From: Amorphophallus konjac
Taxonomy: Eukaryota; Streptophyta; Magnoliopsida; Alismatales; Araceae
Direction of reading: 5' to 3'
Length of the DNA: 64,000 nucleotides
Assembly: GCA_022559845.1 (NCBI GenBank)
Contig: CM040126.1
Span: forward strand, 49,718,458 to 49,782,457
Position numbers and translations under genes: made by a program. The notes beneath the pieces were generated by a model. It saw nothing but the letters and a program-made list of their open reading frames with translations, was not told the DNA's origin and searched no databases. The number at the start of each line of letters is the position of its first letter. Within the stretch, counting starts at the first letter, position 1. Below are positions 1 through 11,650 of the stretch, piece after piece.

Positions 1-962
1 ATAGCACATCTGGTCCTTGTAGACTCTCCTCTCAACACTGAACTCCTTGATGAAGAAACACTTTCGCCCTAGCAAGGAGCAGAAGATCAAATCACGGATG
101 GCCCACCGAATGTAGAGGACACCCTCACAATCGACTTACCCTATTAGGAGCTCTACTTTGATGGCGCCTCTCGTACGGTCAAAAAGGCGAACGACACCAC
201 AAGCCTCACATGAAGAGCCGACATAGTTTTCATCACTCCTCGAGGAGGAATTCTACACAATTCATGTGCTCTAATGAAACCTTTGACCAACAACGAAACA
301 AAGTATGGAGACTTAATTGTAGGGCTCCAAATTGCCGTGGAAAGGAAGCATCAGATGCATCAAAGTCTATTGAGACTCGCAGCTGGTCGTACGGCAGGTC
401 ATGGGCGATTATGATGTCCGAAAGCAAGAGTTAGTTCTCTACTATGCTACTGTGATAAGGCTTAGGGATAAATTCTACTTATTTGAAATAGGTCATATCC
501 ACAGGAGCAAAAACTCCCAGGCTGATGCTTTGGCTGAATTGGCTTCGACCATCAAGCTTCTTCGTATAGGAGAACTATACATAACAATCAGGCATTGAAG
601 ACTTATGCCAAGTGTGTTGGAGGAAGAATCCGGCATCACAATCTACGAAGTCAACACTACTGAAGAAGGGGACTCTGTGGAGGACGAAGATTGGCATGAA
701 CCGATTATCAAAGTCAAGAAGGGCTGGCTCCCTTCCGATTGGGTTCAAAAGGTTCAGCCACTGCGCAAAGTAGCATCTTATCAACTGATAGAAGGTTGGC
801 TGTTTAGACTGGTTCACGAAAAAGACAAATCAGTTCTTCTGTGGAGTCTCTCACCAGGTGAAGCATGGATAGTAATGCGTAAAGTCCACTCAGGACTGTG
901 TGGTGCCTAGCAAGCAGGGGTCAAAATGAAAAACAATATCAAACTCAAAGGTTTTTATTGGC
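1..962 (+). pseudogene. Tat-type Ty3 pol fragment (second RNase H to integrase zinc region)
   Basis: This stretch is collinear with 35690-36660 of the complete Tat element further right and is a diverged copy of it. Recognisable pieces are LYFDGAS (RNase H strand with the first catalytic Asp), QADALAELA at the end of the second RNase H, and the HEKDKS and VHSGLCGA segments that lead into the integrase zinc region. Stop codons (for example TAG near 147) and frame changes show it cannot be translated. It stops abruptly at 962, where a new LTR begins, so a related element inserted into it. The 5 bases before the LTR are TTGGC. The matching right-hand duplication is not visible. Confidence 0.85.
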
Positions 963-1009
963 TGTTGAACCCTAAAAAAGAAAAAGAAAACAAAAAATTG
1001 AGGAAAACC

Positions 1010-1375
1010 AACCTGTTCTGGGTACGTAGGGACCTACCTGGACTAGCCTAGCTCTCCCTTTCTTTAATATGAAAAAAAAGAGAGAAGAGGGAGGAAGCAA
1101 GAACCTACCCGGACCAGGTTGGGCCCCCCCAACTTGGACCGAGTAGGTCCCCACCTATTCGGGCCGGGTTGGCGGGGACTTACCCGGTTTGGATAGCCCC
1201 CTCATCTCTCTCTCTAATAATAATAAAAAAGAAAAGAAAGATGGGGGGGGACCTACTCGGACCGGTTAAGTTCCCCCCCTCTCTCTAATAAGGGGGGGGG
1301 GGGAGAAAGAAAAGGGCGACCTACCTTGTCCGGGTAGGCCATCCAGGGGACCTACCTGGACCGGGTAGCCTCCCC
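1010..1375 (+). repeat. GC-rich inverted-repeat array in LTR
   Basis: Repeated short units of the type GACCTACCCGGACCGGGTAGG alternate with purine-rich A/G tracts. CCTACCCGG and CCGGGTAGG are self-complementary, so single strands can fold into many hairpins. The array ends immediately before the TATA box at 1383. Confidence 0.65.
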
Positions 1376-1382
1376 CTACGCC

Positions 1383-1390
1383 TATAAATA
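1383..1390 (+). promoter_or_regulatory. TATA box of the left Tat LTR
   Basis: TATAAATA lies directly downstream of the GC-rich array. The other Tat LTRs in the window have the same arrangement. Confidence 0.6.
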
Positions 1391-1921
1391 CCCCATCGAT
1401 GAGTCTCATCCAAGAGACACACATGGATCGAAGATCAAGTGAGAGAAACAATCTTCGGAGGTGTCTTGTGTCTTCTGTGCCTCCACCAAGGAGGGAAAAT
1501 TTGTGCCTTGTGTTCTTTTTGGAGCCTAACAAGGGTATGTTGCATATATGCCATTGTGTTTGTATATATGCCCCTGTAGTTGTCTTGTGTAATTTTTTGG
1601 GGGATAATATTGTAATTTTTTGAAACAATAAAAAATTACATAAAACTCTTATTCAGTTCAGATATTACAAAAGTACCTTGGTCTGTCCAAAATTATCAAA
1701 ATACCCCTATTCAGTCCAAAAATTACAAAAAACTCTAGTCTATCCAGAAATTGCAAATGAACCAGGGTTTGCCGACCCGGTGCGTCTCGCCCCGACCCGC
1801 ACGACCCGACCCGACCTAGGCCGGGACCGGGTCGGCCGGGCTGTGGGTCGCCACCGGGTCGGCCCATTATTTTTATATTATATTATATTATATTTTATAT
1901 ATAATGTGTGTTTTTCTATTT

Positions 1922-1924
<3 letters not shown>

Positions 1925-1958
<34 letters not shown>
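1925..1958. repeat. (TA)17 microsatellite
   Basis: Uninterrupted TA dinucleotides inside the LTR. Confidence 0.95.
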
Positions 1959-1961
<3 letters not shown>

Positions 1962-2079
1962 GTTTTTTAGAACGGGACGGATCGGGTTGGACCGAGACGG
2001 GAGCGACCCGACCCTACCCAGCTGAGACCGGGTTGGCCGGGTCGACCGGGCCGGCAAACCCTGAAATGAACCCCTATTT

Positions 2080-2960
2080 AGGCCATAAATTACAAAAATA
2101 CCTTGGCCTACCTAGAAATTACAAATAAACCCAGAAAAATCTAGAAATTACATACAAACCCTGAACTTTTTAGAAATTACATAACAACCCTTGAACTATC
2201 CATAAATTACAAATATACCCAAAAAGGGGGTAAAATTGCAAACGTACCTAAAAAGGGTATGAAATTGGCAGTATACTCAGAAAGAGAAATTGAGAAACTG
2301 CAAATTTATCCTAGGAAATCAAGGAATGAAAGAGAAGTCTTGGGGAATCGGGAAACTACAAAAATACCTTGGGAAGTAAAGAAATGACAAAAATGTCTAT
2401 GAAAGTTAGGAAATGACAAAAAAAACTTGAGAAATCAAGAAATGACATAAATGGCTAAGAAAGTCAGAAAATGGTAGAAATATCTTAGGAAGTCAAGAAA
2501 TAGCAGAAATGGCCAAAAAATTAGGAAATGACAAATAAGTCTAAAGAAACTAGGAAATTACATAAATGTCTTGGAAAGTCAAGAAATGACAGAGATGTCC
2601 AGAAAATCAAGAAATTGCAAGTGCACCTCCGAAAAGCCAAGAAATGATAGAGATGTCCAAGGAGTCAGTAGTTGCAATATACTTAGAAATGTCAAGAAAT
2701 GACAAGAACACCAACATATGTCAAGAAATGACAGAAGCACTCAAGACAGTCAAGAAATGGCAAAAATATTATGAAAAGTTAAGAAATTACAAATATACTG
2801 TGGAAGGTCAAGAAATGACAGAAATACCTAGGGAAGTAAGGAAACTACAAATATACTCGAGAATGGTCAAAACTATAGAAGTATACAGGAAGGGTCAACA
2901 ACTGCAGAAATATCTAAGAAGAGTCATAAATTGCAGATTTACCCAAGAACGGCCCGATCA
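2080..2960 (+). repeat. A-rich short-period array in LTR
   Basis: Degenerate repeats of roughly 25-40 bp built on phrases such as GTCAAGAAATGACAGAAATG and AAATTACAAATATACCC. Equivalent arrays lie at the same relative place, between the TATA box and the 3' hairpin block, in the solo LTRs at 54829-56979 (56530-56700) and 60294-62337 (60740-61240, minus strand). Confidence 0.6.
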
Positions 2961-3486
2961 TGATCTCATCTTAAATCCAACGTCAGATCTTTGACCAGAA
3001 GCAAATTCAATAGTCTGATCGTGACCGGAAGCAAATCCAACTGTCCGATTGTGGACAGAAGCAAATTCAATTGTCGGATTGCGGACAGAAGCAAATTTAA
3101 CGGTCCACTCGTAACCAGAAGCAAATTCAAATAGCTTGATCACGGACCAAAGCCAATTCAATGGTTTGATCGTCGATGGAAGCAAATCTAGAGATCTAAG
3201 TGTAAGCAGAAGCTTATTTAACGGCCAGATTGTGACCGGGTGTAAAGCCGATGACTCGATTACATAAAGCGGGGCCAAATGTAAATGTCTCAAAAGACCA
3301 ACTGTAATTCAATTTTTATGTATTCGAGGAATGAAATACTTCAATTCGCATGTAAGAGTATGTATCTCTAATGGGTGATCATGAAGATCATATCCATTAG
3401 ATAATATCACTACTAATAGAGGCTAAAAAGGTTTTCTTTGATAGTTAATTAAAGGTGTTCGAATTTTATGCCGATGTAAATTAACA

Positions 3487-3500
3487 CTAACCACAGTTGG
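3487..3500 (+). other. Conserved LTR hairpin, copy 1 (decayed loop)
   Basis: CTAAC-CACA-GTTGG: a 5-bp stem with one T.G wobble. It is in the same context (AAATTAAC upstream, GTGG downstream) as the UNCG-loop hairpins of the other Tat LTRs. Confidence 0.6.
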
Positions 3501-3650
3501 TGGAGAAAAGTTCAGTACACAAACCCTAAATTGTCTGATGAACCCAACTCGCATAATTAATAATACGCATGCTATTTAATTAGCTAAAAATATGCATTTT
3601 GTTCAATAAATGAACATTATAAAATTTTATTTAATTTCATGTGTTAAACA

Positions 3651-4322
3651 AATTGGCATGAATGGTGGGGCATTTCCTGCCTTTCATCTCTCTGTCGAAG
3701 AATATCCTTTCTTCTATGAAGGTTGTGATATTGTCTTCATACTCTTGCAAATAAATTCAAAGATTATGACGACAATGACTGTTGTTACCTACGGGCTTCT
3801 CGTCGTCACAAACCACAATAGGTGTGGATACCTGGCTACTTCGGCAAATTACCTATAGTCGTCGGGTCACCATTATTTTGTAGGGTGGATCCCGGTGTTG
3901 AAGTTGCCTCGGTTGTTACTGCTGCCACTAGGGGCGTTAAGAAAGCTTAAATGTCACCACAATGCATGCCCAAGCTGCTCTGCTAACAGGGGGGTAATGT
4001 CATTGTGGCCATGATAATAAACTTGCTGCGACCATGGCCGCTGAAACCGCCCCGACCATGGCTGCTGCTACTGTGGACATCAAAGTGAAGGCTTCTTTCT
4101 GAAGCATAAGCGCCAACACAATATATGTGCAAGTTGCCTCTGTCAACTGGGGGCAATGTCACAGCCACAAAGGTAAAAAAACCCGTTGCGGTTATATCCC
4201 AGTCTAACAAGATGGGTCATTGTCGAATAAAAATAAAATAAAATAAATAAGACTCGATGGAGGTGAGCCGATCTTGCCACGGGACTACATGTTCCTACCG
4301 TTCCTAACATAGTTCACCAACT
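3651..4322 (+). pseudogene. Decayed Tat leader with remnant of the ORF upstream of gag
   Basis: After the degenerate primer site, 3772-3858 encodes VVTYGLLVV...GYLAT. This matches the start of the 168-aa ORF at 26068 (VTYGPLVIA...GYLAT) in the complete element. The next ~120 bases also match its continuation (GVVPVAQ-type region, 'ccactaggggc' against 'ccactggggcc'), after which the frame is lost. No gag is recognisable beyond here. Two elements with this ORF in the same place mean it is a regular part of the family. Confidence 0.65.
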
Positions 4323-4680
4323 ACATCAAGTCAAGGTAAAATTGAAAGAAGTCGGCGCCTAAGCTTCAAGCTAGAAGCAAGTGTACCGGTGGGAAGCAAA
4401 AGCCTCTAAGCCTAAACTAGAGGGCAATCCTATCTTCAAATACATCTTAGGTGGAAATGAATGAAACTGGCGTCCAAGCCTCGAATCAGGAGCAAGTGCA
4501 CTGGTAGAATGTCAAAGCCCCTAAGGCTAAATGAGGAGGCAATCCTGTCGCCGTATACATCAAGTCAAGGCGGGATTGAAAGAGACTGGTACCTAAGCCT
4601 CATGTCAAGAAGTAGGCGTCCCAGTGGAAAGCCAAAGCCAAAGCCAAAGCCTCACGTCAAGAAGCAAGCAATTCTGTTGA
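4323..4680 (+). repeat. Three degenerate ~118-bp tandem units
   Basis: Units start near 4323, 4443 and 4558. Each runs from CATCAAGTCAAGG-like sequence through 'cctaagcct', 'agaagcaagtg' and 'gcaatcctg'. Within the third unit 'aaagcc' is itself repeated. No convincing coding frame crosses the array. Confidence 0.7.
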
Positions 4681-4956
4681 GTGGCGACAACTTTGCATAA
4701 AACAAATGTGGGCGACCAAGGAGGCCCATGTAATCAAAAGGATAAGGGTAGTTCAATCCGCCCAGTCATCAGCCTAGCAACAAGCTGAGGGGTTAGCCGA
4801 GATTCTCGAACCCTTCATCCCAGGGGGCAGAAGAAAAAGATGTCTATAAGAAGCCTAAGAACGTCCTTTAGTCTTCGAAAATAATCCGAACCAAGGAGGC
4901 TGGTAATCTTGGGACTTCCTTGTCCCAGGTGTCAAGTTTTAACCGACTAGGGACGC
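4681..4956. other. Unassigned sequence left of the minus-strand Ty3 element
   Basis: I recognise nothing in it. It should contain the junction between the Tat leader and the older Sirevirus relic that resumes at 21367. The last five bases, GACGC, are one half of a target-site duplication. Confidence 0.5.
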
Positions 4957-7029
4957 TGATGCGGGACGAGTTGAGCTCTGATACCAATTTGATGCGGGAT
5001 GAAATGCGAATCGAGACCAATTTGATGCAAATTTGGGACTCTAGGCGACGACGCGACTAAATTGACGACGCGACCAGCGATGACGCGAGAAACTCGACAC
5101 CAAAGAGCTCCAGAAGAGGAGTATGTGTCCTCAACAAGAAATGCAAGCTCACTATCGTCCCATGCGAGAGAAACGTGTGGATCTGCACGGTTGAGAAATC
5201 GGCAGCGAGTCATGGGTGGTCAGCTCACACTCGTGCTTGGATCGAGTCACGGGACGGGTCACGCTCTTTCGCTCGCAACGGTGATTGAATTTGAGCGGGC
5301 TATATTCCCTATCTCACGCTAGCAGCGGCATTCAAACATATACGAAATAAGCAAATGCGATAAAAGAGGAGCGAAAGCGTACCTCCACGCTCCAGGCGTG
5401 GGGAAGACAACCCCGGCCAAGACGTGTAACTCTCGGTACAGTAAATATTATTAATTACAACATAGAAATCACGGCCCACTCCACACAGAGAGGTAAAGGG
5501 CTTTAACAGTAATCCAGGAGCGCCGATCTTGGGTTGACGGGCGGCAAGCCGGAGGGGCTGCCGGGGTGGAGACGGGTTGCTGGTCCGGATTTGTACTGTT
5601 CCGATCTGCTGGACAGCAAGTACGTACGGCATGTGGGATGGCGGCTTCCGGTCGACTTCTGGCAGCGGTGGTCGGCTGGGACGTTGGTGGGACCTCTTCG
5701 ATCCCTGAGGTCGGCGGTGGCTGAATCGCAGCCGAAGGACCGACGGGGATTTTAGATTCCAGACCTGTCCCGCAGTCCTGTGACTGGGCAGATCTGCGCG
5801 ACCTGGCTGGAACGCTTGCTACGCTCAGATTCGGAGGCGGATCGGAACAAAACCAGCGCCGTTGCAAAGTAGACTTGAAGAGCTACAACATATGTGAATT
5901 CCACAACCATCCAGCAATCATATTTGAAATGAAAAATTCTGCACCCCTGTGCTGGTTTTGGCTCGGATTACAGGACAGACTGTGACCGATTGTGATCTGC
6001 CTGAGAGTGAGGTTTGACCGAAGGGGAAATGATGGATCTGGGTGATGGGATTAATATGGGTGAAAGAGGGGGATGTGGGGGACGTGCACAAAAATTTTGG
6101 TAATTTTCTGAGATGGTTTAGGGGGTGGGAAAAATGATTGTGTAGGGTATTATCTCGCAGATCTGCAGAATGGCAGATTGCGCGGGTGGAAAGAAATAAC
6201 TGGGAGGAGGGGCAAACGTCGGCGGATCGACGTGAAATTTAAATTGGGAAGAGGTAACAACATGGGGAATGATCTATCAAAATTTGAAGACCATCAGAAA
6301 GCTGGATTTTGCGTACCAACCTTTTTGTTGAGGTTATGTCATGGATCTCGGAACTCAGGACAGCTGGGTGAAGATGGGGTTGTGGCGGGTCGACGGCGGC
6401 GCGGGTGGCAGCGGCGGTGGCTGAGAGTCACACCCAGCAGAGGTGATAGAGGTGGGAATCGCTCCCACGAACAAGGCGTCGCACCTTGGATCTACAGCCG
6501 TCGCAGCTGCAAGGGGAGAGGGAGAGAGGGACGCCCTTGGGCTCTTGCTCAATTTTGCACAAAAATGATTATCTTCATTAATTCTATCAAATAAATTGTT
6601 TACAAGACTTATATATCAAACCTTAGACCTAGACAAAAGACGACAAATACCCTTAGGTCTATGGGGAAGGGGAGGGTAATATTGGGTGGACAAATGGGTC
6701 AAGCTCACATGGGGCAAAGGGAGGGTGCGCCCTTGTCATGGGGCTTGGTCAAAGTGTGCTTCCACAATTGACCACATGGGTGGAATGGGACAGCCAAGGA
6801 AGGGCATGGGCACATGCTACGTGGGTGGTATTCTTCCTTTGGAAGAGGAGGATGTGGCTATGAGTAGACAAAGTCTACAAGTGTGGCTTGGAAAAGGAGG
6901 ATGTGGACACATGTAAATAAAACGTCAACAAAGGTGGCTATGGGATGGGGGTGCCCTCCACATGTGCTTGGGTTTAGCCTTGATGGGCCTTGAAGGGTTC
7001 AAAATGGGCTTTGGGTGATCAAGGGAGAA
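4957..7029 (-). repeat. LTR of Ty3 element, left copy, first part
   Basis: Matches 19360-21175 closely apart from about 0.25 kb present only here (about 4997-5250). The copy resumes at 16684 after the nested Sirevirus. A GATATATAAG-type TATA candidate lies near 6608-6620 on the minus strand. The open frames in it (for example the 138-codon frame at 6178) are shared by the other LTR only because the copies are similar. I see no protein in them. Confidence 0.85.
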
Positions 7030-9350
7030 TGTTAGGACCAATGGTATGCTCCGATACCACTTGATACAGCTGGTGCGATGGATTCAGAGGGGGGGAGTGA
7101 ATGAATTCCTCTTTAATACTTCGCTTAATTGACACTTAAAGCAATCAGAGTTAACGAATAGAAATCAATTGAGATCTTCCAACTAAGAGATTCGTAGAAG
7201 CACTTGATCAATCAGTTGGGCTATTGAACTATGGACACCTAGCCAAGTCTGATCCGTATACAGAGTCAAGTACGAACAGCGTGTGCCTTAAAACATCCGG
7301 ATAGAATACTCAAATGAAACGCTCCTAGCCATTCATCTATCGACAATCAGATAAGAAATCAAACCACGGAGACAATAGATTTTAAGGTGGTTCGGTCCAC
7401 TGACCTACGTCCACCCCACACTCCAACCAGAGTGTGGCTTCCCGCTGATACACAGCTTAACAGCTGGGCCTCACAGCTTGCCAACATCAGCTGAGCATCA
7501 CAGCTTGCTTCCGCTGGGCAATACAGCTTAGCCATCCGCTGACTCACAGCTTGACTGCTGGGCGTTACAGCTTTGCCGACCAGAGGAGTCCCCCTCTGCA
7601 ACCGCTGGGGCTTACAGCTTAACCCGTCTAGAGGAGTCCACCTCTGCTACTGCTGACAAACAGCTTGAAGCAAAGTTAAAAGAAAAACAACGACTGAAGT
7701 AACAGCGCCGGAAAGCTGCAAAACTCTACAAACCAAAGTTGCTCTCGCAGGAGCTAACTGGCCTGGATTTGATCCACGGTCCAGTAGAACCAGATCTTCA
7801 ATGAAGTCTTCTGTCTTCTTCTCTACGAACTCTCTCTCTCTCTCTTCTTCTTCTACTGCTGGTTTATGTCTCTCTGCCTCTCTTTTCTTTTCTTCTCACT
7901 ATCTCCTCACTCTTTCTTTTTCGAACACTTCTCTCTTCTGTTCTCTCTCTGATTTTCTCCCCTTTCTTCTTCTTCTCTGCTCTTGATCTCTCTCTTTCTC
8001 TTTTTCTTCTACTGCTTTCGAGAGAGATGATCTTGTGATTGCAGGAAGCTGACTATATATATATATATATATACTCCATCAGGTCAAGTTGACGAGCTCT
8101 TTCCCTAGGAGTGTGGAGGGAACGCTCCGGCCTGGAAGCTTCAGGAGACACTCGCCACTTGTCAGAATCTGGAAGCTTCAGGGTCCACGTGGCAGCATCT
8201 TTGAGTGAGGATCGTCATTGGATCACGTGCCCTTCTTGAAGAACACGAGCTATTGACCTGTTGCATAAGTGTCTTTCAGTTATGTATAAAATATGCACAG
8301 ACTTCATTCAATCACGAAAGATGTACACGAACATAGGGTATTATATGCGCGAGTTCAGTACTGTCACACTAGCATATGCACAGACTTATTTGCAACACAA
8401 GACTAACGGATGCACTGACTATGCAGGCTACAGACATTTCATGGACTAAGATGCATGAATCTCTTATGCACTGAATAGCTTCTTCTGAAGTCACGCGTTG
8501 CACCGACTATCCTCAGGCGTTGCACCAAGCTCATTTTCTTGAGACCAGACACTGCACCGATCTGCTCGCGCTGAGAAGCCTGCCGTTGATGAGGAGTGCT
8601 TCGACTTTGAAGCTCATCCGTATGATTGCTCACACAGCATACGAATGCACCGACTCAGCTATACGTACCTGGAGACTATGCACAGGAATGACTTGAGTAT
8701 ATAAGAAAGAGATGCACAAGCTTTATGCATGCGGAGGAAGAAATGCACCGACTCAATTACGTGTCACAGATGTTATCTGCCCAGTGCAAAAGTATGCACC
8801 GACTTGACATCTGCACCGACCCTTGCATGCGCAAGGCAAACTATGCACCGACCCATAAAAGCACAGACATGAAACGTGCTCGGACCTGGGTATGCTGAGA
8901 CACAACATGAGACGCTAAATAAGACGGACGAATACATGCACCGACTCACAGGCCACCATGAGACGCAGAATAAGCAATGCACCGACCTAACACTCGCCAA
9001 GACTGCGTGCACAGAGAGTGGAATGCACAGACCTTAATGCCTATGAACGGTGACATGCACCGAGGTTGTTGAGCTGCCTGACTGACAAAAAATGCACTAG
9101 CCTTAGACAAAACATAAGTGCACCGACTTAACTGATGCGTAGACATGTTTAAACCCAATGCAGCAAGCAAAACAGTGCACATAACAATGCACCAACCTAA
9201 AGCAGCAACTGAATGCTCATCAGTTAAATCATCATCAAGGCATACAGATCAAGCACTCAATCATAGATTAATCATGCAATCTTATGTGGTGACACTAATG
9301 TTGCTATCATCAAAACATCACAGCATCATCAAGGCACAAGGGGCACAACA
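7030..9350 (-). repeat. LTR of gag-only Sirevirus (3' LTR in its orientation)
   Basis: 2,321 bp. In element orientation: an array of about 20 copies of a GTCGGTGCAT-type motif (9200-8280), a TA-rich TATA region (8051-8073), a pyrimidine-rich tract (7801-8025), then CACAGCTT-type repeats (7440-7670) in the R/U5 part. Confidence 0.9.
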
Positions 9351-9560
9351 ATCTCCCCCTTTTTGATGATGGCAACACAATGAGTCACACGGACTAGACA
9401 AATCACCTATTCTCCCCCTTTGACTTCAGCAAAAAGAAGGTTGTTTGCGTGAAAAAATAATGTGATGCATGAACCTATTCTCCTCCTTTGAAATACAGAC
9501 CTCCTCCTTTGACATAAACATGAATATCTATAATGCCCAGAACTCCCCCTGAGAGCATGA
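9351..9560 (-). other. Serial polypurine tracts
   Basis: On the minus strand, AAAGGGGGAGA-like tracts occur at about 9353-9366, 9411-9423, 9478-9491, 9502-9512 and 9541-9549. Sireviruses are known to carry several polypurine tracts before the 3' LTR. The one next to the LTR is the likely plus-strand primer. Confidence 0.7.
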
Positions 9561-11650
9561 AAGGAATCGAAAATGCAAGCACAGGATGTATCCTCAGGGT
9601 TGAACTCTGGTTATCCAATGAATCAATCTGGAATCCACCACCACAAGAATTCTGAAGCAAAATTGGTTGTGGCACACCTTACATTTGTATGGACACAACA
9701 ATGCAGGTGAAAGACCCACAGAACCAGAACCAGTTACAAGAGTCATTCGTCAGGGATACAGAAACAAGATGGAAGATTCCAACAGTGTGGAGAGTGAAAC
9801 TGATGATGTAAATGAAGTAGATGTAGCCAAGGGTAGGAGTAAATAAGAGCAAGCAAGGCACATGATCTCCAACAGGTAAGTTAGCATGATGATTAAGTTG
9901 CCAGAGGTGAACCTGATCAGAGGAAATTGTATGGCAGGTACCACAGTAATAAGTCCTCACAAGGAAAGACTCTCCTATCATAGGGGGTTATGAATTAACC
10001 GACATGACCCAATTGATTTAACCATGATGTATACCAAATTTGTCAATTAAAATCAATTCTCATATCTGAAGCAAGTTTTAATAAAACTGAACCAGCTAAT
10101 CATGCAATATACAAAATCAATCATCTTCCAATTTACTCAAATAATCTTAATGACTCCTTTGAGAGTCACATAGAGCAGTGTTGAAATTAAACACCCTTAC
10201 TAGAACATGAGTTGACAATTTTTGCAAGATATTTGCTTTTGATTAGCACATAATATTTCCTGAGCAATTTGTGTTGATCAATACCTTTTTACATGAGGCA
10301 CAACACGTCTCAGGTGAAGTGACCCAGTTACTCAGTGTGATAACAGTCATTGCCTCTCAATTGTGAGAACAAAGTTAGCAATAGGAGTGCCTTTCACATG
10401 AGGAGACACCTTGATCAGAGGTCAGAATCCCCAGTTACTCAACTCAAACATGCCATTGCTCTGTCAAGTTTGACAATTTTCCTTTACTGCAGAGGTAACT
10501 ATGGCACTTCATGACTTAGGTTTTACTTCATTTCTTTGATGGAGGACCCAGTTTTTTGGAGACCAAAGTCATTGCTCTGACTTCAGTTTTTCCTTCTTAG
10601 CCAACATTTTTCAAGTTGATGTTTAAAAATGATACCCACTCTATGTATCTCTACCAGTGGTCTTGAGATTATATTTTTAGATTTCAGATGAGCGAGTCTA
10701 GACATTTCATGACATGATTGGTTAAGATTTATTAGAACTTTTCATTCATATATTTTCATTCATTTGAATACAAATCCGAGAATACATTAAGCTCATACCA
10801 ATTTGAAACAGTGGTCATTCTTAAACCTGTATGATAGGAATTTCTTTTATATTAAAAACATGGTACACAACTTGAAGTTCTCAGATCAGTCCAATCAATG
10901 CAACTTAACAACTTATCATTCTGGAACAAGAATCAGATTAATCAGACCAGCTTGAAAGGATGTGAGTGTCGGATGGGTACAAGCTGGTAGAGCAAATAAC
11001 GGCAGGAGAGAAGACCATCAAATGTATGTAGAGCAGAATCAATTTCAATAGCTGGGTCTGGAGTACAGACAGATCAGCTAAACAAGTAGAAGCATCAGAG
11101 AATTTAAGTGAACCACACATTGGCAATGGAATGGATAAGATTGCTAGACAGAAGGAGTTCAAGAGGTGAATAAGTGATGAAGCATGCATGCTCCCCCTGT
11201 CTAGATGCAATGGAATATATTTTTTTAGGATTTTTCAAATTTTATGACATGCACTAATTTAAATCAAACATGAAGCATACAATGCACGACCTTGGCATGT
11301 GAACAACACGAAGTGCACGGACCTGTATGCAATGTAGACATAAGATGCACCGACTATATGCAAGACATGCAACTACCTACACTCAGTGCAATAATTATTC
11401 AAGCATCAGAGCATTCTTTATTCAGAGAGCATCATGCGAGAGCAGTCAAATTTTCAAGAGATGTCAATTAAGCACAGACAAATTAATATGATATGCAAAC
11501 ATCTAAAGCAAACAATTTCAGATAGCAGAATTTAAGGAAAGTTTTCAGAACTGACCTGTACAGCGCAGTCATGGGGTTTTCATTCTTGAGTGCCTTGGAT
11601 TATTGACCCCTTTATTCATCAGCTTCCAAGGCACACCTGCAAAAATTTGA
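9561..11650 (-). other. Non-coding interior of the gag-only element
   Basis: About 2.1 kb between gag and the polypurine tracts. Only short random frames occur. No protease, integrase or RT motif was found in any frame. Several TGCACCGACT-type motifs like those in the LTR recur at 11280-11380. It may be a packaging or spacer region. Confidence 0.7.

Larger units (their letters stand above)
963..3650 (+). mobile_element. Tat-family LTR (left-hand element, 5' LTR)
   Basis: It starts TGTTGAACCC and ends GTGTTAAACA, the same terminal style as the complete Tat LTRs (TGTTGAAACC...GTGTAAACA). In order it holds a GC-rich hairpin array (about 1010-1375), a TATA box (1383-1390), an AT microsatellite, a long A-rich short-period array (about 2080-2960) and the conserved hairpin block near the 3' end (3487-3500). 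A degenerate primer-binding site follows (TGGCATGAATGGTGGGG from 3654, versus TGGCACGCCCGGTGGGAC in the complete element). The internal region ends within about 1.3 kb and no second LTR is present, so the element is truncated or rearranged. Confidence 0.8.

Noticed and set aside
6178..6594. 138-codon ORF present in both Ty3 LTR copies (also 20325-20741)
   Set aside because: It is shared only because the LTRs are similar. Composition is that of non-coding LTR and no domain is recognised.
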